DNA of 64,000 bases, taken from NCBI GenBank assembly GCA_024655945.1, contig JANLFK010000016.1, forward strand, positions 1 to 64,000, written 5' to 3'. A program made the translations under genes and the position numbers. The notes beneath the pieces were generated by a model, which was given only the letters and a program-made list of their open reading frames with translations, had not been told where the DNA came from and ran no database searches. Below, in pieces: positions 54,201 to 62,550 of this stretch. Every line of letters starts with the position of its first letter. The stretch's first letter is position 1. Origin of the DNA: a candidate division KSB1 bacterium. Lineage in GTDB: Bacteria; Zhuqueibacterota; Zhuqueibacteria; JANLFK01; Oleimicrobiaceae.

Positions 54201-54538
54201 CCGGGGCGATAGTTCTGATTGTCGACTATCAGCGTGTCGCCCCTGGCGGCGTGGATTGTTATCCGCGTGTCCTCCGCATAATTGCCGTCGACCACGTGGA
54301 TTTCGACCCGATAAAGCCCCGGAAAGGTCAGTGTCGCCTGCCAGCGGGCGGTTGCCGTGCCGTCACCCTTGCGCTTGTAAAGGGCGGTGCCACCGTAAGG
54401 GTCGCCAGTGGTCTTGACGAGCCACTGGCCCGTCACGGCAAATCCTGGGCCGTCGTTGTCCAGGATGAGTTCAATCTGGGCGCGCGCAGCCGCGCTCAAC
54501 GCACCCAGAAGGAGCATCCCAAGGCATATTGTTCGCAT
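51224..54538 (-). CDS. T9SS-exported metallophosphoesterase with golvesin-like domain and PQQ-like propeller
   Basis: 1104-aa secreted multidomain protein. A signal peptide (MRTICLGMLLLGALSAAARA) is followed by a golvesin-like domain (about 22-150), two carboxypeptidase-regulatory-like domains (about 155-335), a calcineurin-like phosphoesterase (about 340-560) with AWISDSHVG, HTGDLTERG, VPGNHDTKW, ACHFPCEF and LVGHGHSN as metal ligands, an Ig-like domain (about 590-670) and a PQQ-type eight-bladed propeller (about 675-1010, VWRYQAGAEVITAPACDG). A sorting domain ends it (about 1018-1104, HPYPNPFNNTLVVSYQL). All phosphoesterase motifs are intact. The propeller may tether or sense. The substrate, a phosphomonoester or diester, is unknown. 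Confidence 0.88.
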   Translation of the reverse strand: MRTICLGMLLLGALSAAARAQIELILDNDGPGFAVTGQWLVKTTGDPYGGTALYKRKGDGTATARWQATLTFPGLYRVEIHVVDGNYAEDTRITIHAARGDTLIVDNQNYRPGWHLLGDFDLPETTWVEVSDYFEGNGRYVLADAVRLTSLMSTYSISGELLFAGGATRATSRIALFRQGSSQPLMVVTQEGTHHRFAFTKLVEGWYSILCAAWGYDTLRVDSLRLLGSDLRDLSFTMQPLPGPRRLIRGTVLFDDLSDTAVSRVVAYPSTFPLPASYDSVRHGQTLTLANLPEGEYRLRFLARGYTPDTTSHMAVRLVGADRVLEPVTLARVFRFAWISDSHVGAGSTEAGLVAVLGAINGLVDSLDFVLHTGDLTERGADSEIQQYLDLMRTCRLPVWSVPGNHDTKWSESGLHTLKRYFGALRFSIAHYGFRIIGLNTGIPLRGGGGFFDPADIAWLRQELASLDPPDTPVIFACHFPCEFTSMYNYWQVLDLLKSYRTAIILVGHGHSNRAYDFEGIPGAMGRDTYASAPGFNVVSVSKREIVVTPYTADGQAGQPWLRIPCASAPQPEVAFLDLNEGEVVTGTTTVHVRIGVPATSGSWQVTYSSLGGATVGGALSGAAHEWSLSLATASLENGYHTLQVVFTTAAGQRVARTRGFVVHNGGPQAVWRYQAGAEVITAPACDGERVYVGTSDGRIIALRLEDGTHAWPPLRAAGAVFSAPTVHEGVLYCGATDGTFSAVNAASGELLWTYQAGGAVLTPPVVADTTIYFAGKQTMYALGVKGHQRLWQYSASGMIECKPAVAGDLLLFGSWDRQFRALDRHTGALRWNWNRTSSFYYAPAASWPVATADRVFVSDPERYVNAISLANGTTIWSSKTPEAWDSIGLSEDGSSTLYVRSLDGCLYAFLAGAPTQLQLWTTNVGYGWDTTPSMPVEKGGVVFTGSKPGFLVAVASWGGLRWRYWLAHAYVATVTPLDGERVVAAALDGTVALISGAGTGVPKNDTGQPMPERDLLLHPYPNPFNNTLVVSYQLRRAQKVDFVVTNLLGETVFSRTAEHQSGGQFQFVWSGTDLAGQNLPSGIYLLIVRGQHFRQTRKVVLVR

Positions 54539-54595
54539 AGAGCAGACTCCCGTTTGTTCAGTGACAACTGCGGCGCCGAGCTTCTGTGGAAGGCC

Positions 54596-55216
54596 TCACC
54601 GCGCCAGTTGCTCTTCCACTGCCTTGAGCAGGCTGCCATCTTCCAAGTAGCGATAGAGATTCTTGCCGGGGCATACGGTCTGGTCGCTGTAGTCACGGTG
54701 GCCCTTGATGCTGCTCAATGGCACCCCGTAGATGCGAGCCAAGTGCGCCGTCAAGGCCACCAGTGCCTGGAACTGCTTAGGGGTCACCTCTTGCACTTCA
54801 AAGTTCCCCAACAGACAGATGAGCGCATGGCCACGGGGATCATAGTCGGTGTTGGTATCGCCAGGGTAGTTGATCGGGCGGCCCTCGTAGATGCGGCCCT
54901 GGAAGTCGATGAGAAAGTGGTAGGGGATGTCGATCCACTTCTTCTCATTGCGGCTCCAGGTCTGCAGGTTGCGCAGGTACTGGATCGGGTCTTTGTCTGC
55001 CGGGAACTCCTCCCCTCCATGGTGAATCGTGATCTTGCTGATCCGGTGGGTGGGAAGGCTGGCGCGCAACGGTTGCCAACCCCACTCGCTGCGATGCACA
55101 ACGCTCATCCCCGCCGGATAGGGAACCTCCACCACGGCAATTCCGCTCCCGTGACGCAAGGCGCAGCTGGGCAGGAGAAGGAGCAAGAATCCCACATAAA
55201 AGCCCGCCACTTTCAT
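54596..55216 (-). CDS. PGRP/Amidase_2 N-acetylmuramoyl-L-alanine amidase lipoprotein
   Basis: 206-aa lipoprotein (lipobox LLPSC, Cys18) with an Amidase_2/PGRP zinc amidase domain (about 35-195). The zinc ligands His65 (ITIHHGG), His173 (KGHRDYSDQ) and Cys182 (VCPGKNLY) are present, as is Tyr99 in IPYHFLID. It would cleave stem peptides from peptidoglycan or muropeptides at the outer membrane. GGGGAGG precedes ATG 55216, which is about 65 nt from the predicted transcription start. It leads the minus-strand operon with the phosphoesterase fusion (57 nt gap) and the oligopeptidase, a set able to degrade wall fragments and peptides. Confidence 0.92.
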   Translation of the reverse strand: MKVAGFYVGFLLLLLPSCALRHGSGIAVVEVPYPAGMSVVHRSEWGWQPLRASLPTHRISKITIHHGGEEFPADKDPIQYLRNLQTWSRNEKKWIDIPYHFLIDFQGRIYEGRPINYPGDTNTDYDPRGHALICLLGNFEVQEVTPKQFQALVALTAHLARIYGVPLSSIKGHRDYSDQTVCPGKNLYRYLEDGSLLKAVEEQLAR

Positions 55217-55286
55217 GGCGCCTCCCCGTTGCTGGTTCCGCTCTCAAAACGATCCTCTGCTCACCAGGCCAATGGTGCGACGCCAC

Positions 55287-55315
55287 AATTTAACAAATAA
55301 TCCCCTGCAAGTCAA
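55287..55315 (-). promoter_or_regulatory. Sigma70-type promoter for the amidase-phosphoesterase-oligopeptidase operon
   Basis: Read on the minus strand: TTGACT (55315-55310), a 17-bp spacer and TAAATT (55292-55287), in the CGCTTGACTT context shared with the plus-strand promoters. It is the only AT-rich stretch between the TolC-like stop and the amidase. Confidence 0.75.
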
Positions 55316-55363
55316 GCGAATCGTTGCGGAATGGGAGGAGGGACGGCGCGGTAGGCGATGGCC

Positions 55364-56842
55364 TCACAGCTCTGGCGGCACGTCGATGGCGCGGCGCTCC
55401 AAAAGGGTACCCTCCATCACGAACAGGGTGGCGAGCGCATTCAGGTAGTCGACGGTGGCTCTCACCTCGCTGAGCTGACTGCTGGTGAGGTCGCGCTGCA
55501 CCTGCAGGACCAGGAGGTTGGTGGATCTGCCCACGCGGAACTTTTCCACTTCAGCCTCGAGGTTTTTCTCCTGCAAGAGGCGTGCCTCGCGGGAGGCATC
55601 GATCTGTTGGCGCGTGCGCAGCACGTCGGCGTACGCGATGCGCACGTCGCGCTGCACCAGCTGTTCCATGTTGCGCAGCGCCAGTTCGAGCTGTTCCCTG
55701 GTCTTGAGTGCCCGGCGGAGCTGTGCGCGTGCCTTGGCGTCCACGACAGGGAATTGGAAGGTCACGCCGCCATTGACGCTGTAGAAGGGGCTCTGGACAT
55801 CCGGGGCCGCTTCCTTGAACGTGCGCGCATAGGAGGTGCGCCCGAAAGTGACAAAGACATCCAGGCGGGGGAGCAGACCATTCTTGGTGTAGGCCACCTG
55901 CAGCTCACCGCGGCGGTAGGCCAGCCGCGCCTGCGCTATGTCCGGGCGATAGCGCAAGGCCAGCTCCTCGTGGAGCTCAACCGCGCCCAGAGAGTCCGGG
56001 GTGACAAGCGGACGGTCCAGGGGTGCCAGCGTGGTCGACCAGCTCACCCCTTGCCCAGGATTGAGGAGGTAGAGGAGATTCAGCCTGGCCTGTTCATAGC
56101 GGCTTTGCGCATCGATGACCGCGCTGCGACGCCGCGCCACCTCTGCTCGCACGGAGGCCAACTCCAGCTCCGCCAGCTTGCCGACTGCCACGCGCTCCTG
56201 CGACTCCTCCAACTGCCGCTGCGCCAGGTTCAAGGATTGCTCCTGAATGCTCAGCTCCTGAGCGGCAAGGTAGAGACCCCAGTAGCTGGCCTCCACCTCT
56301 TGCACCAAACGCTCGGCCATGGCCTTCAGCTCATGGCGGGAAATTTCAACGTCGATGGAGGCGCTGCGCACGCTGATCAGATTGGCGCCCAGGCCAAAGC
56401 CGCGAAGCAGAGCCTGACTCACGGTCACACCGACGTTGCCAGAGTACTGCGGCAGGTAGATGCTCGAGGTCGAACCGGACATGCCCACGTCCACTGCCAA
56501 GGTGGTGCCCGTGGGGAGGAGTTGCGACAGGCCAGCACCGTAGCCGACTCGCTGCGAGGTCATCTCGAACGGCTCCGGTCTTGCCCCCAAGAAGCGTTGC
56601 ACATGGCTCTTGTCGCTGGTCACCGAGGCGCTCAAAGTGGGCTCGAAAGCGGCCACCTGCTCGCTGAGCGCTGCCTCCATGATCGATGGACGCAGCCGCT
56701 GAATGGCAAAGGTGGGGTTGCGTTCCAGGGCGATGAGTACTGCCTCGTGCAAGGAAAGGCGGAGTGTGTCCTGAGCGCCGCCACTTGCGGCAAAGCAGCA
56801 CCCCGCGATGAGCAAGGAGGCAATGGTGTGTGCAATCTTCAT
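55364..56842 (-). CDS. TolC-family outer-membrane efflux protein
   Basis: 492-aa outer-membrane channel. A signal peptide (MKIAHTIASLLIAGCCFAASG) is followed by the two OEP repeats, rich in long amphipathic helices: LSLHEAVLIALERNPTFAIQ near the start and the coiled region ELALRNMEQLVQRDVRIAYA late in the protein. It would form the exit duct for the RND pump encoded just upstream. Its ATG overlaps the permease stop as ATGA (56842-56839), so the two are translationally coupled. The substrate of the pump is unknown. Confidence 0.92.
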   Translation of the reverse strand: MKIAHTIASLLIAGCCFAASGGAQDTLRLSLHEAVLIALERNPTFAIQRLRPSIMEAALSEQVAAFEPTLSASVTSDKSHVQRFLGARPEPFEMTSQRVGYGAGLSQLLPTGTTLAVDVGMSGSTSSIYLPQYSGNVGVTVSQALLRGFGLGANLISVRSASIDVEISRHELKAMAERLVQEVEASYWGLYLAAQELSIQEQSLNLAQRQLEESQERVAVGKLAELELASVRAEVARRRSAVIDAQSRYEQARLNLLYLLNPGQGVSWSTTLAPLDRPLVTPDSLGAVELHEELALRYRPDIAQARLAYRRGELQVAYTKNGLLPRLDVFVTFGRTSYARTFKEAAPDVQSPFYSVNGGVTFQFPVVDAKARAQLRRALKTREQLELALRNMEQLVQRDVRIAYADVLRTRQQIDASREARLLQEKNLEAEVEKFRVGRSTNLLVLQVQRDLTSSQLSEVRATVDYLNALATLFVMEGTLLERRAIDVPPEL

Positions 56843-59800
56843 TTGCTCGACCTCACCGAATTGACGCGTGCGCGTGCCGTGGCAGTGAGGTGCCGCGCCG
56901 CCACCAGCACTTTGCGCAGCGATTGCTTCTCCTCAAATACCGAGTAGACTACAGGAATGAGCACCAAAGTCACCAGCGTGGAGCTGAGCAGTCCGCCGAT
57001 GACCACCCGAGCCAAGGGCGCCTGAGCTTCGCCGCCTTCCCCCAGGCCCAACGACAGCGGCAACAGGCCCAACACCGTCGTGAGAGTACTCATGAGGATG
57101 GGCCGCAGGCGCCGCGAGCCGGAGGTACGGATCGCCTCGTACAGGGCCAGGCCGTGCTTGCGCCGCAACTGGTTGGTGTAGTCGACCAGCAGGATGGCGT
57201 TGTTGACCACAATCCCGGCCAGCATGATGCAGCCGATGAAGGCCTGCATGCTGAAGGTGGTTCCAGTGAGGAGCATGGTCACCGTGACGCCGATGAGCGC
57301 CATGGGAATGGAGAAAAGAACCACGAAGGGGTCTTTCAGCGACTCGAACTGCCCGGCCATCACCATGTAGATGAGCAAGAGGGCGAGCACCAGGCCAACC
57401 ATTAACTCGCGGAAGGCCTTCTGCTGCTCCTCATATTCCTCGCCGAACTGCAGGGTAAAGTCCCTGGGCACGGGAATGGTACGCAGCGCCTTGCGGATGT
57501 CCGCCACCACCGACCCCATGGCGCGCCCCGTGAAATTGGCCGAGATGGTAATGGTGCGCTCCTGGTCCTTGCGCTCTATGCGCACCGGGCCCTCTCTGGG
57601 TACCACCTGCACGACGTTGCGCAACACCACCTGCTCCCCACGATTGTTGAGCACGGTCAGGTCCAGCAAGTCGGCCAGGTCGCGCCTGTCCTCCTCACTC
57701 AACCGCACAAGGATGCGGTCTTCCTTGCCGCCTTCGCGAAAGTACGAGGCATAGGTGCCGCCGATGGCCGTTTGCAAGGCATCGCCAATGTCGGACACGG
57801 ATAGCCCAAGTGCCGCCGCCTTGTCGCGGTCGATGCGGACGACTTCCTCGGGACTGCCCTCCTCGCGGCTGATCTGCGTGTCGGTGATGCCTTTCACCTG
57901 CAAGATGGCCTGATTCACCCGCTGCGCCAGCTCTTGCGCGATGTGTAGGTCGTAGCCGCGCACGTCAACGCTTACTCGGTCCCCCTGGGTAGTGCCCATG
58001 GACAGCAGGAAGAGCCCTTGGCCGGCGCGCGTGCGGATGGTGACCCCGGGCAGGCCGGCAAGGGCACGGCGCAGATCGTTGGCGACCTGTTCGCTACTGC
58101 GGCGACGCGCGCTCCTGGGCACCAAGGTGACGCGGATTTGGGCAGTGTGGCCACCGCTGGCGCGAAAGCCTCCGCCCCCTATGTTGGCCATGACCGCGGT
58201 CATCTCCGGCACCTGCTTCCTGATGATCTCTTCCACTGCCAAGGCGGTTTGGTTGACGAGTTCCAGGCGGGTGCCCACCGCCATCTCCAGGTTGACGCGC
58301 ACTTCCCCCTCGTCCGCCTGCGGCATCAGCTCTACGCCGATGAGGCGCACGAGCACCACCGAGACCAAGAAGAGGCCCAACGCGCCGGAGGCCACCTGGG
58401 CGCGATGCCCAAGCGCCCATTGCAGAAGTTCGGCGTAGCGGGCTTCCACCCGCTTGAAGGCCAGCTCACTGGCGGCATAGATGCGGTGGAGAAGTTTCTT
58501 GTCCCCGCTGAGCGGAGTGAGCCGGAGGAGCTTGCTGGTAAGCATGGGCACCAGCGTCAGGGCGACGACGAGCGAGCAGAGCAGCGCGAAACTCACCACA
58601 TAGGCCATCTGCCAGAACATCACCCCGGACATGCCGCGAATAAAGACAACCGGCAGGAACACCACCAGCGTCGTCAACGTGCTGGCCACGATCGCCGAGG
58701 TGACCTCCTCGGCACCGATGACGGCGCTCTCTACGCGTCCGCCGCCTCCCTCTCGGTGGCGGTAGATATTCTCCAGCACGACAATGGCGCTGTCTACCAA
58801 CATGCCGATGCCTAAGGCCAAGGCGCCGAAGGTCATTATGTTGAGCGTCAAGCCCGCAAAATACATCAGGCCAAAGGTGGCCACTACCGAGATGGGGATG
58901 GCCGTAGCGATGATGGCCGTGCTGGAGACGTTGCGCAAGAAGACGAAGAGAATCAGCACGGCCAGGATGCCGCCTAAGAGGGCGGAATTGCCCACGTTGT
59001 TGATGGAGCGCTGGATGTAGCGCGACTGGTCGATGAGCGGCACGAGCGTAAGCTGCGGAAAGTCGCGGTTGAGGCGCTCGATCTCGGCACGTACCTCTTT
59101 GGCCACGGCAACCGTGTTGGAACCGGACTGCTTGTTGATGGCCACGCGCAGGCCAGGCTTGCCGTTGATGCGCACCAGCTGCCTGACCTCCTGCCACGAG
59201 TCATCGACACGGGCCACATCGCCGATGGTCACCGGCACGCCGTTGCGCGTGGTGATGACCGTGGAGCGGATTTCGTCCAATGACATGAATTCGCCCTGGG
59301 TGCGCACCAGGACCTCCAAGTTGCCCTTGTCATACAGGCCGGCCGGGATGTTTCTGTTCTCGCGACGGAGGGCCGCCAAGATGGCGTTGGGCGACAGGTT
59401 GAGCGCCTTGAGCTTATCGGCCTTCAGGTCCACGTGGATCTCCCTGGTCAGACCCCCGGATACGTCGGCGGCGGCCACTCCGGGGATGCGCTCCAGGCGA
59501 TACTTGACTTGGTCTTCCACCAGGCGCCGCAAATCCAGAGGGTTGAGGTCGCTGGAGACGCCGATCGTCATGATGGGAAAGGCGGAGACGTCGAACTTGC
59601 GGATCATCGGCCGGTCGATATCTTCCGGCAGCCTGGGCAACACGCGGTCGATGCGGTCGCGGATATCGTTGGCTGCGGCCTCAAGGTCGGTGCCCCATGC
59701 GAATGAGACGCGCACCATGCTCCGCCCCTCGGTGGAGGTGGAGGTTATCTGCTCCACCCCTTGCACCGCCGCCAAGGCCTCCTCGATGGGCCGCGTCACC

Positions 59801-59985
59801 AACTCCTCTATCTCCTCCGGCCCGACATTGCCATAGCTGGTGATGACGGAAATGGTGGGGTAGGTGATCTCAGGCATAAGGTCGATGGAGAGCCGGGAGA
59901 AGGAGATGAGGCCCAGGGTGATAATCGCCAGAAAGACCATCGTCGTGAGGATGGGGCGATGGATGGGACCACGCGATAGATTCAT
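56839..59985 (-). CDS. RND-family efflux permease (AcrB/HAE-like)
   Basis: 1048-aa inner-membrane pump, normal length for the family, with twelve expected membrane segments and two large periplasmic loops. The start MNLSRGPIHRPILTTMVFLA and SIDLMPEITYPTISV are typical. In helix 4 the sequence is GIGMLVDSAIVVLENIYRH: the first Asp of the usual Asp-Asp proton-relay pair is kept and the second is Ser, as in many non-enterobacterial homologues. The adaptor ends 24 nt upstream and the TolC-like gene overlaps downstream, completing a tripartite pump. The exported compound is not predictable. Confidence 0.94.
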   Translation of the reverse strand: MNLSRGPIHRPILTTMVFLAIITLGLISFSRLSIDLMPEITYPTISVITSYGNVGPEEIEELVTRPIEEALAAVQGVEQITSTSTEGRSMVRVSFAWGTDLEAAANDIRDRIDRVLPRLPEDIDRPMIRKFDVSAFPIMTIGVSSDLNPLDLRRLVEDQVKYRLERIPGVAAADVSGGLTREIHVDLKADKLKALNLSPNAILAALRRENRNIPAGLYDKGNLEVLVRTQGEFMSLDEIRSTVITTRNGVPVTIGDVARVDDSWQEVRQLVRINGKPGLRVAINKQSGSNTVAVAKEVRAEIERLNRDFPQLTLVPLIDQSRYIQRSINNVGNSALLGGILAVLILFVFLRNVSSTAIIATAIPISVVATFGLMYFAGLTLNIMTFGALALGIGMLVDSAIVVLENIYRHREGGGGRVESAVIGAEEVTSAIVASTLTTLVVFLPVVFIRGMSGVMFWQMAYVVSFALLCSLVVALTLVPMLTSKLLRLTPLSGDKKLLHRIYAASELAFKRVEARYAELLQWALGHRAQVASGALGLFLVSVVLVRLIGVELMPQADEGEVRVNLEMAVGTRLELVNQTALAVEEIIRKQVPEMTAVMANIGGGGFRASGGHTAQIRVTLVPRSARRRSSEQVANDLRRALAGLPGVTIRTRAGQGLFLLSMGTTQGDRVSVDVRGYDLHIAQELAQRVNQAILQVKGITDTQISREEGSPEEVVRIDRDKAAALGLSVSDIGDALQTAIGGTYASYFREGGKEDRILVRLSEEDRRDLADLLDLTVLNNRGEQVVLRNVVQVVPREGPVRIERKDQERTITISANFTGRAMGSVVADIRKALRTIPVPRDFTLQFGEEYEEQQKAFRELMVGLVLALLLIYMVMAGQFESLKDPFVVLFSIPMALIGVTVTMLLTGTTFSMQAFIGCIMLAGIVVNNAILLVDYTNQLRRKHGLALYEAIRTSGSRRLRPILMSTLTTVLGLLPLSLGLGEGGEAQAPLARVVIGGLLSSTLVTLVLIPVVYSVFEEKQSLRKVLVAARHLTATARARVNSVRSSK

Positions 59986-60009
59986 GGTCGATACTCCTTG
60001 CGCTTGCGC

Positions 60010-61176
60010 CTAGCGGCCGCGACGCGACTGCGGACGCGCCCCTGGCAGAAGCACCGGGCTGCCGTCCGCCAACAGATGCTGGCCGAGGGTGACCACGCGA
60101 CCCTTTAGCTCCGGAGCGAGGACCTCTGTCACCTCCTGCGTGGCAATGCCGGGCGTCACGGGGACAAAGTGGGCCACGGTGCCGGTGGAGTCCACCACAA
60201 AGAGCGCCTTCTGCCCGTCACGGGTCACGATGGCGCGAGAGGGGACGAGCTGCGCGTGCTCGTTGCTGGCCAGCACCACGCTCACGCGCGCAAACATCCC
60301 GGGCTTAAGGATCAGCGAGTCGTTGTCCACCTCCACTTCCACTTCTGCCATGCGCGATTCCTCGCGCAGCATCGGAGCGATGCGCGCCACCTGTGCAGGG
60401 AAGAGGCGGTCCGCGAAGGCGTCGACGCTTACCGTGGCAGATTGGCCGGGCTGCACGCGGCCATAATCCCGCTCCGTGATCGTGGTGCGCACGATGACCT
60501 TCTCAATCCCCACTACCGAGATAACTGGGGCATTGGCGGTGAGCAGGGTCCCTTCGTCCACGAAGCGCTCGCCGGTGAAGCCGGGTGCAGGGGCGGTCAG
60601 CACGGTGTAGTTGAGCCGAATCTGGGCCGACCTTAGGGCCGCCTCGCGCTGTTCCACTTGCGCCTGCGCCAGTTTGAGGCGCGATTGCTGCGCCTCGTAG
60701 TTGGTGGTTGCCGCGTCCAACTCTGCAGGTGAGGCGATCCCCTTTTCCCTGAGTTGCTGCACACGCTCGAACTCTTGTCTGGCCAAGGCGAACTGGCTCT
60801 GCGCCTCGCTCAGCGACGCTTGCGCGATCTTCAGGCTTGCTTCCGCCTCGCGCACTGCCTGTTGATACTCGGCATCATCGATCTTGGCTACGACCTCATC
60901 CCGGCGCACCGGGTCGCCAATGCGCTTGCGGATCTCCACCACGCGTCCTGCCACCTTCGGGGCGATGAGGTAGCGATAGATGGGTTGGACGGTGCCCACA
61001 AACTGCCGCACTTCGCTTATCGGGCCGTAGCGGACGCTGTCCACCTCAACGGCAACGGGGGGACGCTGGCCGCGCGGCAGGCCACCGGCCGGTTTCTTGG
61101 CAACTAACTGAATGACCCGAAAAACCAAGGCGAGGGCCACAACGCCCACGACCAGGCGCACCACAAGCTTCTTCAT
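60010..61176 (-). CDS. RND periplasmic adaptor (HlyD/MFP family)
   Basis: 388-aa adaptor that would bridge the RND permease and the TolC-like channel. It has a membrane anchor (MKKLVVRLVVGVVALALVFRV), a lipoyl-like half-motif (YLIAPKVAGRVVEIRKRIGD, about 62-81), a coiled-coil hairpin (about 95-175, EASLKIAQASLSEAQSQFAL), the second lipoyl half and beta-barrel (about 200-290, NDSLILKPGMFARVSV) and a membrane-proximal domain. ATG 61176 has AAGGAAG just upstream; the frame is open to 61221 without a ribosome site. It is the first gene of the pump operon. Confidence 0.92.
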   Translation of the reverse strand: MKKLVVRLVVGVVALALVFRVIQLVAKKPAGGLPRGQRPPVAVEVDSVRYGPISEVRQFVGTVQPIYRYLIAPKVAGRVVEIRKRIGDPVRRDEVVAKIDDAEYQQAVREAEASLKIAQASLSEAQSQFALARQEFERVQQLREKGIASPAELDAATTNYEAQQSRLKLAQAQVEQREAALRSAQIRLNYTVLTAPAPGFTGERFVDEGTLLTANAPVISVVGIEKVIVRTTITERDYGRVQPGQSATVSVDAFADRLFPAQVARIAPMLREESRMAEVEVEVDNDSLILKPGMFARVSVVLASNEHAQLVPSRAIVTRDGQKALFVVDSTGTVAHFVPVTPGIATQEVTEVLAPELKGRVVTLGQHLLADGSPVLLPGARPQSRRGR

Positions 61177-61350
61177 AGAGCTTCCTTGGATGTGCGAAAG
61201 ATGCCTATCTTCAGCCGTCAACGCTGCAAGTGTCCGCTGCGTGCTGGCGGAATCTCACAGGCTTTTAACACGGACGCAGGCGATTTCCTGCGCCGAAAGT
61301 GGCTCGGTGCGCATCACGAGAAAGAGGAGATTCTCGCGGGCGATGATGCC

Positions 61351-62451
61351 TCATGTGCGCCGCAGGATGGCTATGGAAAAGTCGTCCTCCAGGCGCGCCT
61401 CGCCCACGAAATTTGCCACTTCGGCGATGACTCGTTTTCCCATCTGCTCCGCAGAGGCCCACTTCTCGCTGGTGAGGATATGGGCAAGGCGGGCTTCGCC
61501 AAAGGACTCCTGCCTTTGGTTGCGGCATTCGGTGATGCCATCGGAGTACAGGAACACGATGTCCCCCTTCTCCAGACGGAGGCGTTGCAGGCGATAGCGA
61601 GTCTTGGGCGTCAGGCCAAGCGCAGCCTGGCCGCGCGGCAACTCCTGGCACTGCCCGTCTGTGAGCAGGAATGGAGGCAGGTGTCCGGCGTTGAGCAATT
61701 GGATCCGTCCGTTCCGGGAGCTCAGTGATGCGACGACCAGCGAGACGAAGCGCTGCGGGAGGCCGTCGCGGCAAAGGATTTCGTTCAGGCGATTGGCCAG
61801 CGCGCTCAGCGAGCGGAGCGAGGCCGCCAAGGCGCGCAGGGTGGCCTGCACCTTGGCCATGCAGAGCGCGGCACCCAGCCCTTTGCCAGCCACATCGCCC
61901 AAGCAAACTGCCAGACGCCCGCGCGGGAGGGCTAGATAGTCCACCAGGTCGCCGCCGACTTCGTTGGCCGGATGGGTATAGAGCCAGGTGTCCCAGCCCG
62001 AGAGCACCGGCCTCTCCTTGGGGAGCAATGCCTCCTGGACTGCCTTGCCGGCCACCAGCTCGTCTTGGAAAAGGAGCCTGTCTTTCAGTTCCAAAAGGAG
62101 GACAATCAGCAGAAGAATGAACCCCAGGGCGCCGAAGTTGAGACTCACGTCGCTCCCCATGAACGTGAAGCGGGTGTTGAGGATGGTCATGATCAGGCTC
62201 AACACCAGAAGGAAGCGCCGCAGCGGGGTGAGCTTGGCGAGCATGCTCATCCCCACCCAGATGACCACGTAGATCCACCGCACCAGGCGATGCATCCGTT
62301 TTAGCGACTCGCGCCGCTCCGGTTCGACATAGAAGTGGTAAATGTCGCGCAGTTCCTGGCGCAGGCCGCGCAGCAGATCGTGGCGTTTCAGTTCGTGCAG
62401 GCCCGTTCCCGCGCCTCCTTTCTTCTTCCCGTTCCGCGCACAGCTCTGCAT
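61351..62451 (-). CDS. SpoIIE/RsbU-type PP2C serine phosphatase, membrane-bound
   Basis: 366-aa protein. Two to four hydrophobic segments lie in the N-terminal 120 residues (WIYVVIWVGMSMLAKLTPL, GFILLLIVLLLELKDRL). The PP2C-like SpoIIE domain (about 150-365) has the metal-binding motifs ANEVGGDLVDY, LGDVAGKGLGAA, LYSDGITECR and EDDFSIAILRR. Such phosphatases dephosphorylate anti-sigma-factor antagonists in partner-switching regulation. No sensor domain is visible between the membrane segments and the catalytic domain, and no STAS or kinase partner lies in the window. GAGGTGAG precedes ATG 62451. Confidence 0.9.
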   Translation of the reverse strand: MQSCARNGKKKGGAGTGLHELKRHDLLRGLRQELRDIYHFYVEPERRESLKRMHRLVRWIYVVIWVGMSMLAKLTPLRRFLLVLSLIMTILNTRFTFMGSDVSLNFGALGFILLLIVLLLELKDRLLFQDELVAGKAVQEALLPKERPVLSGWDTWLYTHPANEVGGDLVDYLALPRGRLAVCLGDVAGKGLGAALCMAKVQATLRALAASLRSLSALANRLNEILCRDGLPQRFVSLVVASLSSRNGRIQLLNAGHLPPFLLTDGQCQELPRGQAALGLTPKTRYRLQRLRLEKGDIVFLYSDGITECRNQRQESFGEARLAHILTSEKWASAEQMGKRVIAEVANFVGEARLEDDFSIAILRRT

Positions 62452-62550
62452 GGTCTCACCTCAAATGGTGCGCTCTTTCGAAGACCGCTGTACACCGTGC
62501 TGATACTGGTCTTTGCGGCGCAAAGTTGCACGCGAGTTCCGTGGCAATGT

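Noticed and set aside
55358-56947. 529-codon plus-strand frame opposite the TolC-like gene
   Set aside because: Antisense to a clear TolC-family gene translationally coupled to the RND permease; no motif of its own.
61200-61240. Promoter for the RND operon on the minus strand
   Set aside because: TTGACG and TTGCAG occur, but no acceptable -10 box lies at 16-18 bp.
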